Shown one piece after another: positions 27,621-36,441 of a DNA stretch of 64,000 nucleotides. The notes under the pieces were generated by a model that was not told the DNA's origin, ran no database searches, and saw nothing but the letters and a program-made list of their open reading frames with translations. Within the stretch, counting starts at the first letter, position 1. Each line of letters begins with the position of its first letter. The position numbers and the translations under genes are program-made. The stretch is from [Eubacterium] yurii subsp. margaretiae ATCC 43715 (GTDB lineage Bacteria; Bacillota; Clostridia; Peptostreptococcales; Filifactoraceae): NCBI GenBank assembly GCA_000146855.1, contig GL405246.1, positions 1,120,342 through 1,184,341 of the forward strand, written 5' to 3'.

Positions 27621-29378
27621 ATGTTAAGTAATTATAAAAAGACTAAGATAGTTTGTACGATAGGACCTGCATCTGAATCTGAAGAAATATTGAAAAAATT
27701 GATTTTTGAAGGTATGAATGTTTGTAGACTTAATTTTTCTCATGGATCTTATGAGGAACATAAGGCGAGGATGGATACCATAAAAAAAGTAAGAGAAGAA
27801 TTAGATAAACCTATAGGTATACTTCTAGATACCAAAGGTCCTGAGATAAGAACAGGTGATTTTTCTCTTCCTGAAGTTCAGTTAAATGCTGGAGACAAGT
27901 TCACCATAACTATGGACGATATAGTGGGAGACAATACAAGGTGTACAGTTTCTTATAAGGAATTGGTCAATGACGTAAATTCCGGCGACAGGATACTTAT
28001 TGATGACGGTTTGATAGAACTTGCTGTAATTTCAAAAACTGACAAAGATATCCTGTGTGAAGTTATAAATTCAGGAATTGTAAAAAATAAAAAAGGTGTC
28101 AATGTACCAAATGTTAAGATAAATCTTCCTGCTATTACTGAAAAAGATAAATCAGATATAATATTTGGTATAGAAAATGGTATAGATTATATAGCTGCGT
28201 CATTTGTCAGAAAGGCTTCAGATGTTCTTGCGATAAGAGAAGTTCTTGAAAATAATGGTGGAGATTATGTAAAGATAATATCTAAGATAGAAAGTCAAGA
28301 AGGTGTTGACAATATTGATGAGATATTGGAAGTATCAGACGGTATTATGGTTGCAAGAGGTGATTTGGGTGTAGAGATACCTACCGAAGATATACCTATG
28401 GTGCAAAAAAATATTATAAAAAAATGTAACGACCTGTCAAAATATGTAATAACAGCAACTCAAATGTTGGATTCAATGATGAGAAACCCAAGACCTACGA
28501 GAGCTGAGGTTACTGATGTTGCAAATGCAATATTTGATGGTACGGATGCAATAATGTTGTCAGGAGAAACTGCTGCAGGGAAATATCCTGTTGAAGCTGT
28601 AAAGATGATGACAAAAATAGCAAGAGCCACTGAGGAAAGTTTCGACTATGAACATATTTTGAAACAAAAGAAAAGTCATATGCAAACAACTATCACAAAT
28701 GCTATAAGTCACGCAACTTGTACTACAGCTATGGACTTAAAGGCAAAGGCTATAATAACAGCTACATCAAGTGGATATACTGCCAGAATGGTATCAAGTT
28801 ATAGACCTATTTCTCCTATTATTGCAACTACAAGCGATCCTATTACCTATAGACAAATGTCTCTTCTTTGGGGGGTATATGCTCTTTTAAATAGAGATTT
28901 TAATACTACAGACGATGTTATAGAAACTTCAGTTCAACTTTCGTTAGGTAAAGACTTAATATCTATAGGTGATTTGGTAGTAATTACTGCCGGAGTTCCT
29001 GTTGGACAGTCTGGTACTACAAACCTTCTTAGAGTTCATGTTGTTACTAAGAATTTGGTAAAAGGTATAGGTGTTGGATATTCAAATGTATCAGGAACTG
29101 CAAGAGTCTTGTTTGATGCTCAAAAAGATATAAACGAAGGAGATATAATAGTAACTACTTCTACAGACATAGATATGATATCTCAAATTAAAAAAGCTGC
29201 AGCTATTATAACAGAAGAAGGTGGACTTACTTCTCACGCTGCTATAGTAGGACTTAGTCTTGGTATACCGGTAATAGTTTCTGCAAAAAATGCTACAAGA
29301 CAAATTAAAGATGGAGATACAATTACAGTTGATGCTGCTACAGGAAGTGTATATAAGGGTGAAATAAAAAATCTTTAA
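27621..29378 (+). CDS. pyk: Pyruvate kinase with C-terminal PEP-utiliser domain
   Basis: Transfers phosphate from PEP to ADP in the last step of glycolysis. 585 residues: catalytic barrel with TIGPASES (13-20), MVARGDLGVEIP and TATQMLDSM, a C-terminal allosteric domain, then ~100 residues of PEP-utiliser swivelling domain (ITEEGGLTSHAAIVGLSLGIP) as in Bacillus and Clostridia. AAAGGG precedes the ATG. A terminator follows at 29421. Confidence 0.96.
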   Translation: MLSNYKKTKIVCTIGPASESEEILKKLIFEGMNVCRLNFSHGSYEEHKARMDTIKKVREELDKPIGILLDTKGPEIRTGDFSLPEVQLNAGDKFTITMDDIVGDNTRCTVSYKELVNDVNSGDRILIDDGLIELAVISKTDKDILCEVINSGIVKNKKGVNVPNVKINLPAITEKDKSDIIFGIENGIDYIAASFVRKASDVLAIREVLENNGGDYVKIISKIESQEGVDNIDEILEVSDGIMVARGDLGVEIPTEDIPMVQKNIIKKCNDLSKYVITATQMLDSMMRNPRPTRAEVTDVANAIFDGTDAIMLSGETAAGKYPVEAVKMMTKIARATEESFDYEHILKQKKSHMQTTITNAISHATCTTAMDLKAKAIITATSSGYTARMVSSYRPISPIIATTSDPITYRQMSLLWGVYALLNRDFNTTDDVIETSVQLSLGKDLISIGDLVVITAGVPVGQSGTTNLLRVHVVTKNLVKGIGVGYSNVSGTARVLFDAQKDINEGDIIVTTSTDIDMISQIKKAAAIITEEGGLTSHAAIVGLSLGIPVIVSAKNATRQIKDGDTITVDAATGSVYKGEIKNL

Positions 29379-29420
29379 TTATTAAAAAATATGCTCTAAA
29401 GTAAATTTTATAAAAACACA

Positions 29421-29456
29421 AAAGGTTATAATTATTGAAATTATAGCCTTTTTTTA
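29421..29456 (+). terminator. pyk terminator
   Basis: AAAGG-TATAAT / ATTATA-CCTTT hairpin followed by a run of seven T. Confidence 0.9.
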
Positions 29457-29542
29457 TATTCCTAAATAATATAATATTATGATTTTTTAAGATTGGAAAA
29501 AATTAAATATTACATTTTAAATTATTTGTAAATATATTGCTA

Positions 29543-29571
29543 TTGACAATATAGAAAAAAATAGTTAAAAT
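29543..29571 (+). promoter_or_regulatory. acpP / fatty-acid operon promoter
   Basis: TTGACA, 17-base spacer, TAAAAT, about 44 bases before the acpP start. I saw no FapR- or streptococcal FabT-type palindrome over it. Confidence 0.8.
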
Positions 29572-29614
29572 AATTTATATAAAAATTTTTAATTAATTTT
29601 AAAAGGAGAAAACA

Positions 29615-29842
29615 ATGTTTGAAAAAATACAAGATATAATATCAGAAGTTTTAGGAGTAGAAAAAGACGAAATAACAATGGAAAGTAACTTAACTGATGA
29701 TTTGAATGCAGACTCATTGGATGCGCTTGATATAGTAACTGAAATAGAAGAAAAGTTGGCAGTAAAGATACCGGATGAAGATTTTACTAAGTTTGCGACT
29801 GTTAAAGATATAGTAGAATACATTGAAAGCAACCAAAACTAA
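29615..29842 (+). CDS. acpP: Acyl carrier protein
   Basis: 75-residue acidic carrier of acyl chains during fatty-acid synthesis. The 4'-phosphopantetheine attachment Ser34 is in DDLNADSLDALDIV. Excellent ribosome binding site (AAAAGGAGAAAACA). First gene after the operon promoter; a stable hairpin in the gap to accD may let acpP be expressed above the rest. Confidence 0.97.
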   Translation: MFEKIQDIISEVLGVEKDEITMESNLTDDLNADSLDALDIVTEIEEKLAVKIPDEDFTKFATVKDIVEYIESNQN

Positions 29843-29861
29843 TATTTAAGCAAATTATTTT

Positions 29862-29910
29862 AAGCCGCCATAATAGACAGACAATTACGTTTTTTCTATT
29901 TATGGCGGTT
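29862..29910 (+). terminator. Hairpin between acpP and accD (attenuator or partial terminator)
   Basis: CCGCCATA-ATAGA pairs with TCTATT-TATGGCGG with one bulged base, unusually GC-rich for this DNA. Only three T follow, so termination is probably partial; the hairpin could also protect an abundant acpP message. Confidence 0.55.
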
Positions 29911-30004
29911 TGGTAATTAAGTATTTGTTTTTTTAGGATAAAGTATTGTGTGTTTTTATTGTTCTAACTTATGCTTGGTATGAGAAATAAAAAAGGGAAA
30001 TTAT

Positions 30005-30823
30005 ATGAAATTTGAATTTATAAGCAAAACATTAAATGCGTTTAAAGGCTATAACAGTGCCACTTGCTCAAACTGTAAAAAAGAGATAAACAAGACTGTA
30101 TTAAAAAACAACGACTACATCTGCCCACATTGCAATTCTTATATAAAGATGTCTTCAATAGACAGGATTAACTACATCCTTGAAGATTATGAAGTAATCT
30201 CTAGAGAAGTAGTTTTTACTAATCCAGTAGACTTTCCAAACTATATGGAGAGTCAGGAAAAGATGAAGAAGAAATCAGGTATGCACGAAGCTGTGATGAG
30301 CGCAGTAGGAAGAATTAAAGACGAAAGAGTCGTAGTATGTGCTATGGATGCCAACTACTTCATGGGTTCTATGGGTAGCTATGTAGGGGAGGAAATATCT
30401 AACGCCTTTGATTATGCTACAAAAAATAGATTACCTATTATAGTATTTTGTGCTTCGGGTGGAGCAAGAATGCAGGAAGGGATTTTTTCTCTTATGCAGA
30501 TGGCAAAGACCACTATCGCTGTAAATGAACATAATGATGCAAAATTGCTATATATTTCCTGCATGACAAACCCTACTACTGGAGGGGTACTTGCAAGTTT
30601 TTCATCTATAGCAGACATTGTTATTGCTGAGCCAAACGCATATATTGGTTTTGCAGGTGCAAGAGTAATCAAACAAACTATAAGACAGGATTTGCCCGAA
30701 GGTTTTCAAAGTGCTGAATTTTTATTGGAACATGGGTTTTTAGATGACATAGTTAAAAGAGAAAATATGAGAGAATACCTCTATACTCTTTTAAAATTAC
30801 ACAAAGATCCTAAGGCTCTCTAA
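30005..30823 (+). CDS. accD: Acetyl-CoA carboxylase carboxyltransferase subunit beta
   Basis: Forms, with AccA, the carboxyltransferase that moves CO2 from biotin to acetyl-CoA to give malonyl-CoA. 272 residues. Four-Cys zinc ribbon C21, C24, C40 and C43, then crotonase-fold regions FCASGGARMQEG and SCMTNPTTGGVLASF. ATG 30005 follows AAAGGGAAATT. Neighbouring accA completes the enzyme; biotin carrier AccB and carboxylase AccC are not encoded in the window. Confidence 0.96.
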   Translation: MKFEFISKTLNAFKGYNSATCSNCKKEINKTVLKNNDYICPHCNSYIKMSSIDRINYILEDYEVISREVVFTNPVDFPNYMESQEKMKKKSGMHEAVMSAVGRIKDERVVVCAMDANYFMGSMGSYVGEEISNAFDYATKNRLPIIVFCASGGARMQEGIFSLMQMAKTTIAVNEHNDAKLLYISCMTNPTTGGVLASFSSIADIVIAEPNAYIGFAGARVIKQTIRQDLPEGFQSAEFLLEHGFLDDIVKRENMREYLYTLLKLHKDPKAL

Positions 30824-30907
30824 ACAGTTTAGCAATATACATTATTTATGTAATTATAAACAACTATAAAATATAAAAGATGAAAAGTTTTTACTTGGGG
30901 GAAATTT

Positions 30908-31738
30908 ATGGAAAACAATAGAAACATTGGAAACTCTTATGCTTATGAAACTGTGACTCGTGCGAGAGATAAGGGAAGACCTAAGGCGCAGGAGTTTGCA
31001 GAAGCGTTGATAAAAAAACAGGTGCTTTTACATGGAGACAGAGCCTTTGGAGAGGATCCTTGCGTTTTTGGTGGTATAGGTTTGTACCATAGAATACCTG
31101 TAACATTTTTAGGAATGAGGAAAAGTAAAGAAATATCAGAAAATATAAAGTTTAATTTTGGTATGACTCATCCTGAAGGATATAGGAAGGCCATAAGATT
31201 GATGAAACAGGCTGAAAAGTTTTCAAGACCTGTCATAACATTTGTTGATACACCTGGAGCATATCCAGGAATAGGAGCTGAAGAAAGAGGTCAAGGTCAA
31301 GCTATAGCATCTTGTATAGCATGCATGGCTTCACTTAAAGTTCCAAGTATTGCCATATTTACAGGTGAAGGCGGAAGTGGTGGAGCACTTGCTTTTGCTA
31401 CTGCAAATAAGGTGATAATGATGGAAAACAGTATTTATTCTATACTTTCTCCTGAAGGATTTGCAACTATACTATGGAAGGATGCAAATAGAGCAAAGGA
31501 AGCTGCAAGTATAATGAAACTTACTGCAAGAGAAATGTATGAATATAAGGTTGCTGATGATATCGTAAAAGAAGATGATTGGTCTGATGAAGATGCCAAA
31601 AAGAGAAATTTCCTAAGATTGGATAAAATTGTCCAATATCATCTTTTAAAACTCATGGATTTAAGTGAAGAAGATATTTTAAAATCAAGAAAAGAAAAAT
31701 ATTTTAAAATGGGAGAGATAAATGGCGTTAGAAATTAA
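30908..31738 (+). CDS. accA: Acetyl-CoA carboxylase carboxyltransferase subunit alpha
   Basis: 276 residues, partner of AccD. Family features: ETVTRARDKGRPKAQEF near the start, FVDTPGAYPGIGAEERGQG, GEGGSGGALAF and SILSPEGFATILWKD. The N-terminal helical extension seen in E. coli AccA is short, as in many Clostridia. GGGG precedes ATG 30908. Its last 17 bases overlap fabH, so translation is coupled. Confidence 0.95.
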   Translation: MENNRNIGNSYAYETVTRARDKGRPKAQEFAEALIKKQVLLHGDRAFGEDPCVFGGIGLYHRIPVTFLGMRKSKEISENIKFNFGMTHPEGYRKAIRLMKQAEKFSRPVITFVDTPGAYPGIGAEERGQGQAIASCIACMASLKVPSIAIFTGEGGSGGALAFATANKVIMMENSIYSILSPEGFATILWKDANRAKEAASIMKLTAREMYEYKVADDIVKEDDWSDEDAKKRNFLRLDKIVQYHLLKLMDLSEEDILKSRKEKYFKMGEINGVRN

Positions 31739-32645
31739 AAAGACATCATCTTACTTGCCTGAAAAAATTATAAGCAATAAACACTTTGAAGAATATCTAG
31801 ATACCTCAGATGAATGGATAGCATCAAGAACTGGAATTAAATTTAGGCATTTCTTGGATGGAAATGGTACTTCGTATATGGTTGAACAGGTTTGTAAAAA
31901 CTTTTATTTGACGGATGAAGAGAGACAAAAGATAAAAGCTGTAATTGTTACTACTCTTTCTAGTGACTATGCTATGCCAAATTTGGCTTGTTTTGCTCAA
32001 AGCTATCTCAATCTTGGAACAGATGTTTTTTCAACTGATATAAATATGGCTTGTAGTGGCTTCGCAGGTGGACTAAAATTGATTGAAGGACTCTTGCAAG
32101 ATGGGCAATATGGCATTCTTATATCAGCTGAACATTTATCCAAGGTAATAGATCAAAATGACCGTTCTACTGCTGTGCTTTTTGGAGACGGAGCTGGTGG
32201 AGTATTGGTAGAAAAGAATAATAAAGAGAGTTTTTGCGACTTTGGAAGCAACTTTTCTAAATCAGCCTTGTCACTTCCTTCTACGCAAAATGAATATGAC
32301 TATGTTGGAATGGATGGAAAACTTGTCTATAGATTTGCTGTTGAGACTATAAGTACAAGTATTACAAGAGTGCTTGATAAACTTGGTAAAACACCACAAG
32401 ATATAGATTACTATATTTCTCATCAGGCAAATGAAAAGATACTTAGATCAGCTTGTAAAAAGTGGAAGGTATCAATGGATAAGTTCCCTACGAATCTACA
32501 AAATGTTGGAAATACATCATCTGCCAGTATTCCCTTGTTGCTTGATGAAATAAACAAAAAAGGGATGCTAAAAAAAGGAGATAAACTTATATTTTGTGGT
32601 TTTGGTGGCGGACTTACGTGGGTTTCGTATTATTTGGAATGGTAG
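31722..32645 (+). CDS. fabH: Beta-ketoacyl-ACP synthase III
   Basis: Starts fatty-acid synthesis by condensing an acyl-CoA with malonyl-ACP. 307 residues. Catalytic Cys111 in INMACSGFAGG, His in YISHQANEKIL and Asn in NVGNTSSASIP. TSDEWIASRTGI is the usual N-terminal substrate-channel motif. GGGAGAG lies before ATG 31722, inside the accA end. Whether it prefers acetyl- or branched acyl-CoA cannot be told from the sequence. Confidence 0.96.
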   Translation: MALEIKKTSSYLPEKIISNKHFEEYLDTSDEWIASRTGIKFRHFLDGNGTSYMVEQVCKNFYLTDEERQKIKAVIVTTLSSDYAMPNLACFAQSYLNLGTDVFSTDINMACSGFAGGLKLIEGLLQDGQYGILISAEHLSKVIDQNDRSTAVLFGDGAGGVLVEKNNKESFCDFGSNFSKSALSLPSTQNEYDYVGMDGKLVYRFAVETISTSITRVLDKLGKTPQDIDYYISHQANEKILRSACKKWKVSMDKFPTNLQNVGNTSSASIPLLLDEINKKGMLKKGDKLIFCGFGGGLTWVSYYLEW

Positions 32646-32693
32646 TTTTAGTACAAAGCTTAAAAATTATACATCATAAAACTGGAGAAAATA

Positions 32694-33644
32694 ATGATAA
32701 ATAAACTATTAGGTATAAAATACCCTATACTTCAAGGTGGCATGGCAAATATATCAAATGGGGAATTTGCAAGTGCTGTCTCAAATGCTGGAGCACTTGG
32801 AACAATCGCAACAGGCGGTATGGATACACAGACACTTGTAGAACAAATAAGAATATGTAAAAGTAAAACAGATAAACCTTTTGCAGTCAATCTTATGCTA
32901 CTTCATCCACAGATAGATGAGTTTGCTCAGATAGTGATAGATGAGAAGGTACCTGTTGTAACTACAGGAGCAGGAAACCCATCAAAATATATGAAGTCAT
33001 GGAAAGAAGCAGGTATTAAGGTAATACCTGTAGTACCAAATCTAACTCTAGCAAAAAGAGTGGAAAGTAATGGTGCTGACGCAATAATAGCTGAAGGAAG
33101 TGAAAGTGGCGGACACATAGGTCCAATGACTACGATGACAATTCTTGGTGAAATAGTGGGAAATGTTAATATCCCAGTCATAGCTGCTGGAGGGGTATGT
33201 AGCGGTAGGCAGATGCTTGCAACTGAAGTCCTTGGAGCGTCAGGAGTGCAGATGGGTACGGTATTTTTAGCATCTTATGAATGTCCTATACATGAGAACT
33301 ACAAAAATGCTGTTATTAAAGCATCAAGCAATCAGATTACAGTTACAGGTTATAGCATTTCTATGCCTGTAAGATTGATTAAAAACGAGATGTCTAGAAA
33401 ATATCTTGATATGGAAAGAAAAGGCACTGATAAGATGGAGCTTGAAAAATATACTTTAGGTTCTCTAAAAAAGGCGGTATTAGATGGAGATGTAAAATCT
33501 GGATCCGTTATGGCAGGTCTAGTTGTAGGTCAGATAAAGGAAATAAGACCTGTTAAGCAAATTATTGAAAATATAATAGCTGAATATAAGGCTGAGTGGG
33601 AGAATATAAGTGAAAAGTCAAGGAATAAAGATTGGGAATTTTAG
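32694..33644 (+). CDS. fabK: Enoyl-ACP reductase II (FMN-dependent FabK)
   Basis: Last reductive step of each elongation cycle. 316 residues. Starts with LGIKYPILQGGMANIS, has the FMN phosphate site AAGGVCSGRQM and LGASGVQMGTVFLAS, and the His region EGSESGGHIGPMTT that marks FabK within the nitronate monooxygenase superfamily. Good site (TGGAGAAAATA) before ATG 32694. No fabI or fabL is seen. The next, related gene starts 35 bases before this one ends. Confidence 0.93.
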   Translation: MINKLLGIKYPILQGGMANISNGEFASAVSNAGALGTIATGGMDTQTLVEQIRICKSKTDKPFAVNLMLLHPQIDEFAQIVIDEKVPVVTTGAGNPSKYMKSWKEAGIKVIPVVPNLTLAKRVESNGADAIIAEGSESGGHIGPMTTMTILGEIVGNVNIPVIAAGGVCSGRQMLATEVLGASGVQMGTVFLASYECPIHENYKNAVIKASSNQITVTGYSISMPVRLIKNEMSRKYLDMERKGTDKMELEKYTLGSLKKAVLDGDVKSGSVMAGLVVGQIKEIRPVKQIIENIIAEYKAEWENISEKSRNKDWEF

Positions 33645-34677
33645 TCTTCAACACCCTATAATTCAAGGTGGTATGGGCGTAGGTATTTCTCTTGGGAATC
33701 TTGCCGGAACAGTAGCTAAAAATGGTGCTGTGGGTGTGATTTCTATGGCTGATGTAGGATATTTGGAAGAAGATTTCAACAAAAATCCTATGGAAGCAAA
33801 CAGGATAGGTTTTAAAAAAGAAGTCGAAAAAGCCAGAAACATAGCTCAAAACAACGGTATTATTGCCGTAAACATAATGAGAGCTTTAAGTAATTTTGAA
33901 GAGTATGTAAAGATGGCTGTTGAAGAAAAAATTGATGCCATAATAGTTGGTGCAGGTATGCCACTTAATCTTCCTGAATTAGTGAAAGGGAGTGGAGCAC
34001 TTATAGCACCAATAGTGTCTTCTGTAAGAGCTTTAAAATTGATTTTAAAGAAATGGAAAAACTCATATCAAAGATTACCGGATTTCATAGTATTGGAAGG
34101 TCCAAAAGCAGGTGGTCATTTAGGTTTTTCAAGACAAGAGTTAGATGATGAGAATTTTAAAATAGAAAATCTCACTAAACAAGTGAGTGATTTTTTAAAT
34201 AGTGATGAAAATTTGAAGAATAAAATTCCATTTTTTTCTGCCGGTGGAATTGATACTAAAGAAAAAATAGACGAGATAATTGAGTTGGGTGCAAGCGGAG
34301 TGCAGATTGCCACACCATTTATATTGACTGATGAATGTGATGCATCGTTGGATTATAAAAAGGTAATTCAAAAAGCTACAAAAGATGACATAAAGATAAT
34401 ACAATCACCTGTAGGTATGCCGGGAAGAGCTGTAAAAACTCCACTTCTTGAAAGATTGACCTTGGGAAGAATAGCTCCTAAAAGGTGTATTGATTGTATT
34501 AGTCACTGTAATCCTAAGGATACTTTGTATTGTATAACTGATGCACTTATAAGTGCAGTAAAAGGTGACTATGAAAACGGGTTGTTCTTCTGTGGAGCTA
34601 ATGGGGGCAACAATAAAGCTATAAGAAGTGTTAAAGAAGTAATTGAAGAACTTGTATACGGTAAAAAACAACAGTAG
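33610..34677 (+). CDS. Nitronate monooxygenase-family flavoprotein, FabK paralogue (UfaA candidate)
   Basis: 355 residues of the same FMN barrel superfamily as FabK (HPIIQGGMGVGIS, PKAGGHLGF, SAGGIDTKEKIDEI, GASGVQIATPFIL), but a different subfamily with a longer insertion and a C-terminal four-Cys segment (RCIDCISHCNPKDTLYCI) before GLFFCGANGG. GTG start at 33610, seven bases after GGGAG, overlapping fabK by 35 bases. Inside a fatty-acid operon a role in detoxifying nitronates is unlikely. A homologue, UfaA of Neisseria gonorrhoeae, is needed for anaerobic unsaturated fatty acid synthesis, which suggests the same job here; this is inference. Confidence 0.8.
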   Translation: MKSQGIKIGNFSLQHPIIQGGMGVGISLGNLAGTVAKNGAVGVISMADVGYLEEDFNKNPMEANRIGFKKEVEKARNIAQNNGIIAVNIMRALSNFEEYVKMAVEEKIDAIIVGAGMPLNLPELVKGSGALIAPIVSSVRALKLILKKWKNSYQRLPDFIVLEGPKAGGHLGFSRQELDDENFKIENLTKQVSDFLNSDENLKNKIPFFSAGGIDTKEKIDEIIELGASGVQIATPFILTDECDASLDYKKVIQKATKDDIKIIQSPVGMPGRAVKTPLLERLTLGRIAPKRCIDCISHCNPKDTLYCITDALISAVKGDYENGLFFCGANGGNNKAIRSVKEVIEELVYGKKQQ

Positions 34678-34698
34678 GATACAAAATAGGAGAAAAAT

Positions 34699-35640
34699 AT
34701 GAAGATATGTTTTTTATATGGTGGTCAGGGAAGTCAAAAAACAGGTATGGGAAAAGATTTATATGAAAACTACCCTGTATTTAAAGAATTTTACGACAGT
34801 TTATCTACCAACTTTGATTTAAAAGATTATTCATTCAATCAAAGTGATGAAGAAATATCAAAAACTCAGTATACACAACCCTTGATGGTAGCTTTTCAAA
34901 TAGGAATAACAAAGATACTTAAAGACAAGGGAATAAATCCTGATATTGTTGGTGGACTGAGCATAGGTGAATACTCAGCCCTTTATACAAGTGGTGTAAT
35001 TACAGATAAAGATGCCATACTTATAGCGGAAAAAAGAGGTATAGCTATGTCAAATAGCTCTGATGTAAAATGTAAGATGATGGCTATTGTAGGTGCTCCT
35101 GTTGATTTGGTAAGAGATGTATGTGAAAAAGTCAGCGAAAAAACAGGATATCCTGTGCAAATTTCAAATTTGAATTGTCCAGGACAGATAGTTATAGCAG
35201 GAGAAGAAAATGCTATAGATGAAGTCGTTTTAATCTTAAAAGAAAATAAGATTAGAAAGATAATCCAACTTAATGTAAGTGGAGCATTTCATACCTCATA
35301 TATGGAAAAAGCATCTTTAGAATTAGAAAACATATTTAAAGAGATTGAATTTTCTGCACCCAATATTGACTTAGGACTTAATGTTGATGGAAGAATATAT
35401 GATGTAGATGGATATACTCAAGATGATATAAAAAATATAATGGTAAAACAAGTAAAAAGTACAGTATATTTTGAAGAAGAATTGAGGAACATGATATCAA
35501 AAGGAGTTGATGTCTTCGTAGAAATAGGATTTTCTTCAGTAATAAAGGGATTTTTGAAGAAAATTGATTCTGATAAAAAAGTCTACGAAGTATATTCCGT
35601 TGAAACATTGGAAGATTTCGTTAAAGAGATAAATAATTAA
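34699..35640 (+). CDS. fabD: Malonyl-CoA:ACP transacylase
   Basis: Loads malonyl onto ACP. 313 residues. N-terminal FLYGGQGSQKTGMGKDLY, nucleophile Ser88 in GLSIGEYSAL, and the catalytic His in VSGAFHTSYM. AGGAG precedes ATG 34699. It lies in the core fabK-NMO-fabD-fabG-fabF-fabZ run, which has the order usual for Clostridia except for the inserted flavoprotein gene. Confidence 0.95.
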   Translation: MKICFLYGGQGSQKTGMGKDLYENYPVFKEFYDSLSTNFDLKDYSFNQSDEEISKTQYTQPLMVAFQIGITKILKDKGINPDIVGGLSIGEYSALYTSGVITDKDAILIAEKRGIAMSNSSDVKCKMMAIVGAPVDLVRDVCEKVSEKTGYPVQISNLNCPGQIVIAGEENAIDEVVLILKENKIRKIIQLNVSGAFHTSYMEKASLELENIFKEIEFSAPNIDLGLNVDGRIYDVDGYTQDDIKNIMVKQVKSTVYFEEELRNMISKGVDVFVEIGFSSVIKGFLKKIDSDKKVYEVYSVETLEDFVKEINN

Positions 35641-35709
35641 GGTTGCAGTTTTTGTACTTATTGTATTTTGTAAAACCTTTCATGTAAATAAATATTTTAG
35701 AGGAGTCTT

Positions 35710-36441
35710 ATGGAAAATAAAGTTGCAATTGTTACCGGTGCAAGCAGAGGAATTGGAAAACAAATAGCTTTGCAATTGGCAAGTGAAGGATATAATCTTG
35801 TAATTTCATATCAAAGTAATGATGAAAAGGCAAAACAGGTTCAACTTGAATGTGAAACTTATAATGTAAAAGTGAATATATATAAGGGAGACTTATCTAT
35901 AGAAGAAAACTGTAAGTCGCTTATAGATTTAGCTGTTACAAGTTTTGGAAAAATAGATTTATTGGTAAACAATGCCGGAGCAATTAAAGATAATCTAATC
36001 TTGAAAATGACATCAGAAGATTTTATGAGTGTTATAACTACCAACTTACTGTCTACTTTCAACTGCAGTAAATATGCTTCTAAAATTATGGTAAAGCAAA
36101 GATATGGAAGTATAATTAATATGTCAAGTGTCAGCGGAGTGTTTGGAAATGCCGGACAGGCAAACTATGCTTCAGCAAAGGCAGGTATAGTAGGATTGAC
36201 CAAAACACTTGCAAAGGAGCTTGGAAAGAGAAACATAAAGGTGAATGCAATAGCTCCTGGATTCATATCTACAGATATGACTAATAAATTTACTGATGAT
36301 ATGGTCAAAGAAATTGAAAAACAAATTCCTTTAAGTAAAATTGGTAGTGTGGATGATATTGCAAAGACAGTATCGTTTTTGGCAAATTCCGCCTATATAA
36401 CAGGACAAGTAATAGTAGTAGACGGAGGGTTGAGTTTATAA
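35710..36441 (+). CDS. fabG: 3-oxoacyl-ACP reductase FabG
   Basis: NADPH-dependent reductase of the elongation cycle, 243 residues. SDR motifs: GASRGIGK (residues 10-17), NNAGAIKDN, catalytic Ser in NMSSVSG and Tyr/Lys in YASAKAG, and the tail GQVIVVDGGLSL. AGAGGAG precedes ATG 35710. Its stop codon shares bases with the fabF start (TAATG). Confidence 0.95.
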   Translation: MENKVAIVTGASRGIGKQIALQLASEGYNLVISYQSNDEKAKQVQLECETYNVKVNIYKGDLSIEENCKSLIDLAVTSFGKIDLLVNNAGAIKDNLILKMTSEDFMSVITTNLLSTFNCSKYASKIMVKQRYGSIINMSSVSGVFGNAGQANYASAKAGIVGLTKTLAKELGKRNIKVNAIAPGFISTDMTNKFTDDMVKEIEKQIPLSKIGSVDDIAKTVSFLANSAYITGQVIVVDGGLSL

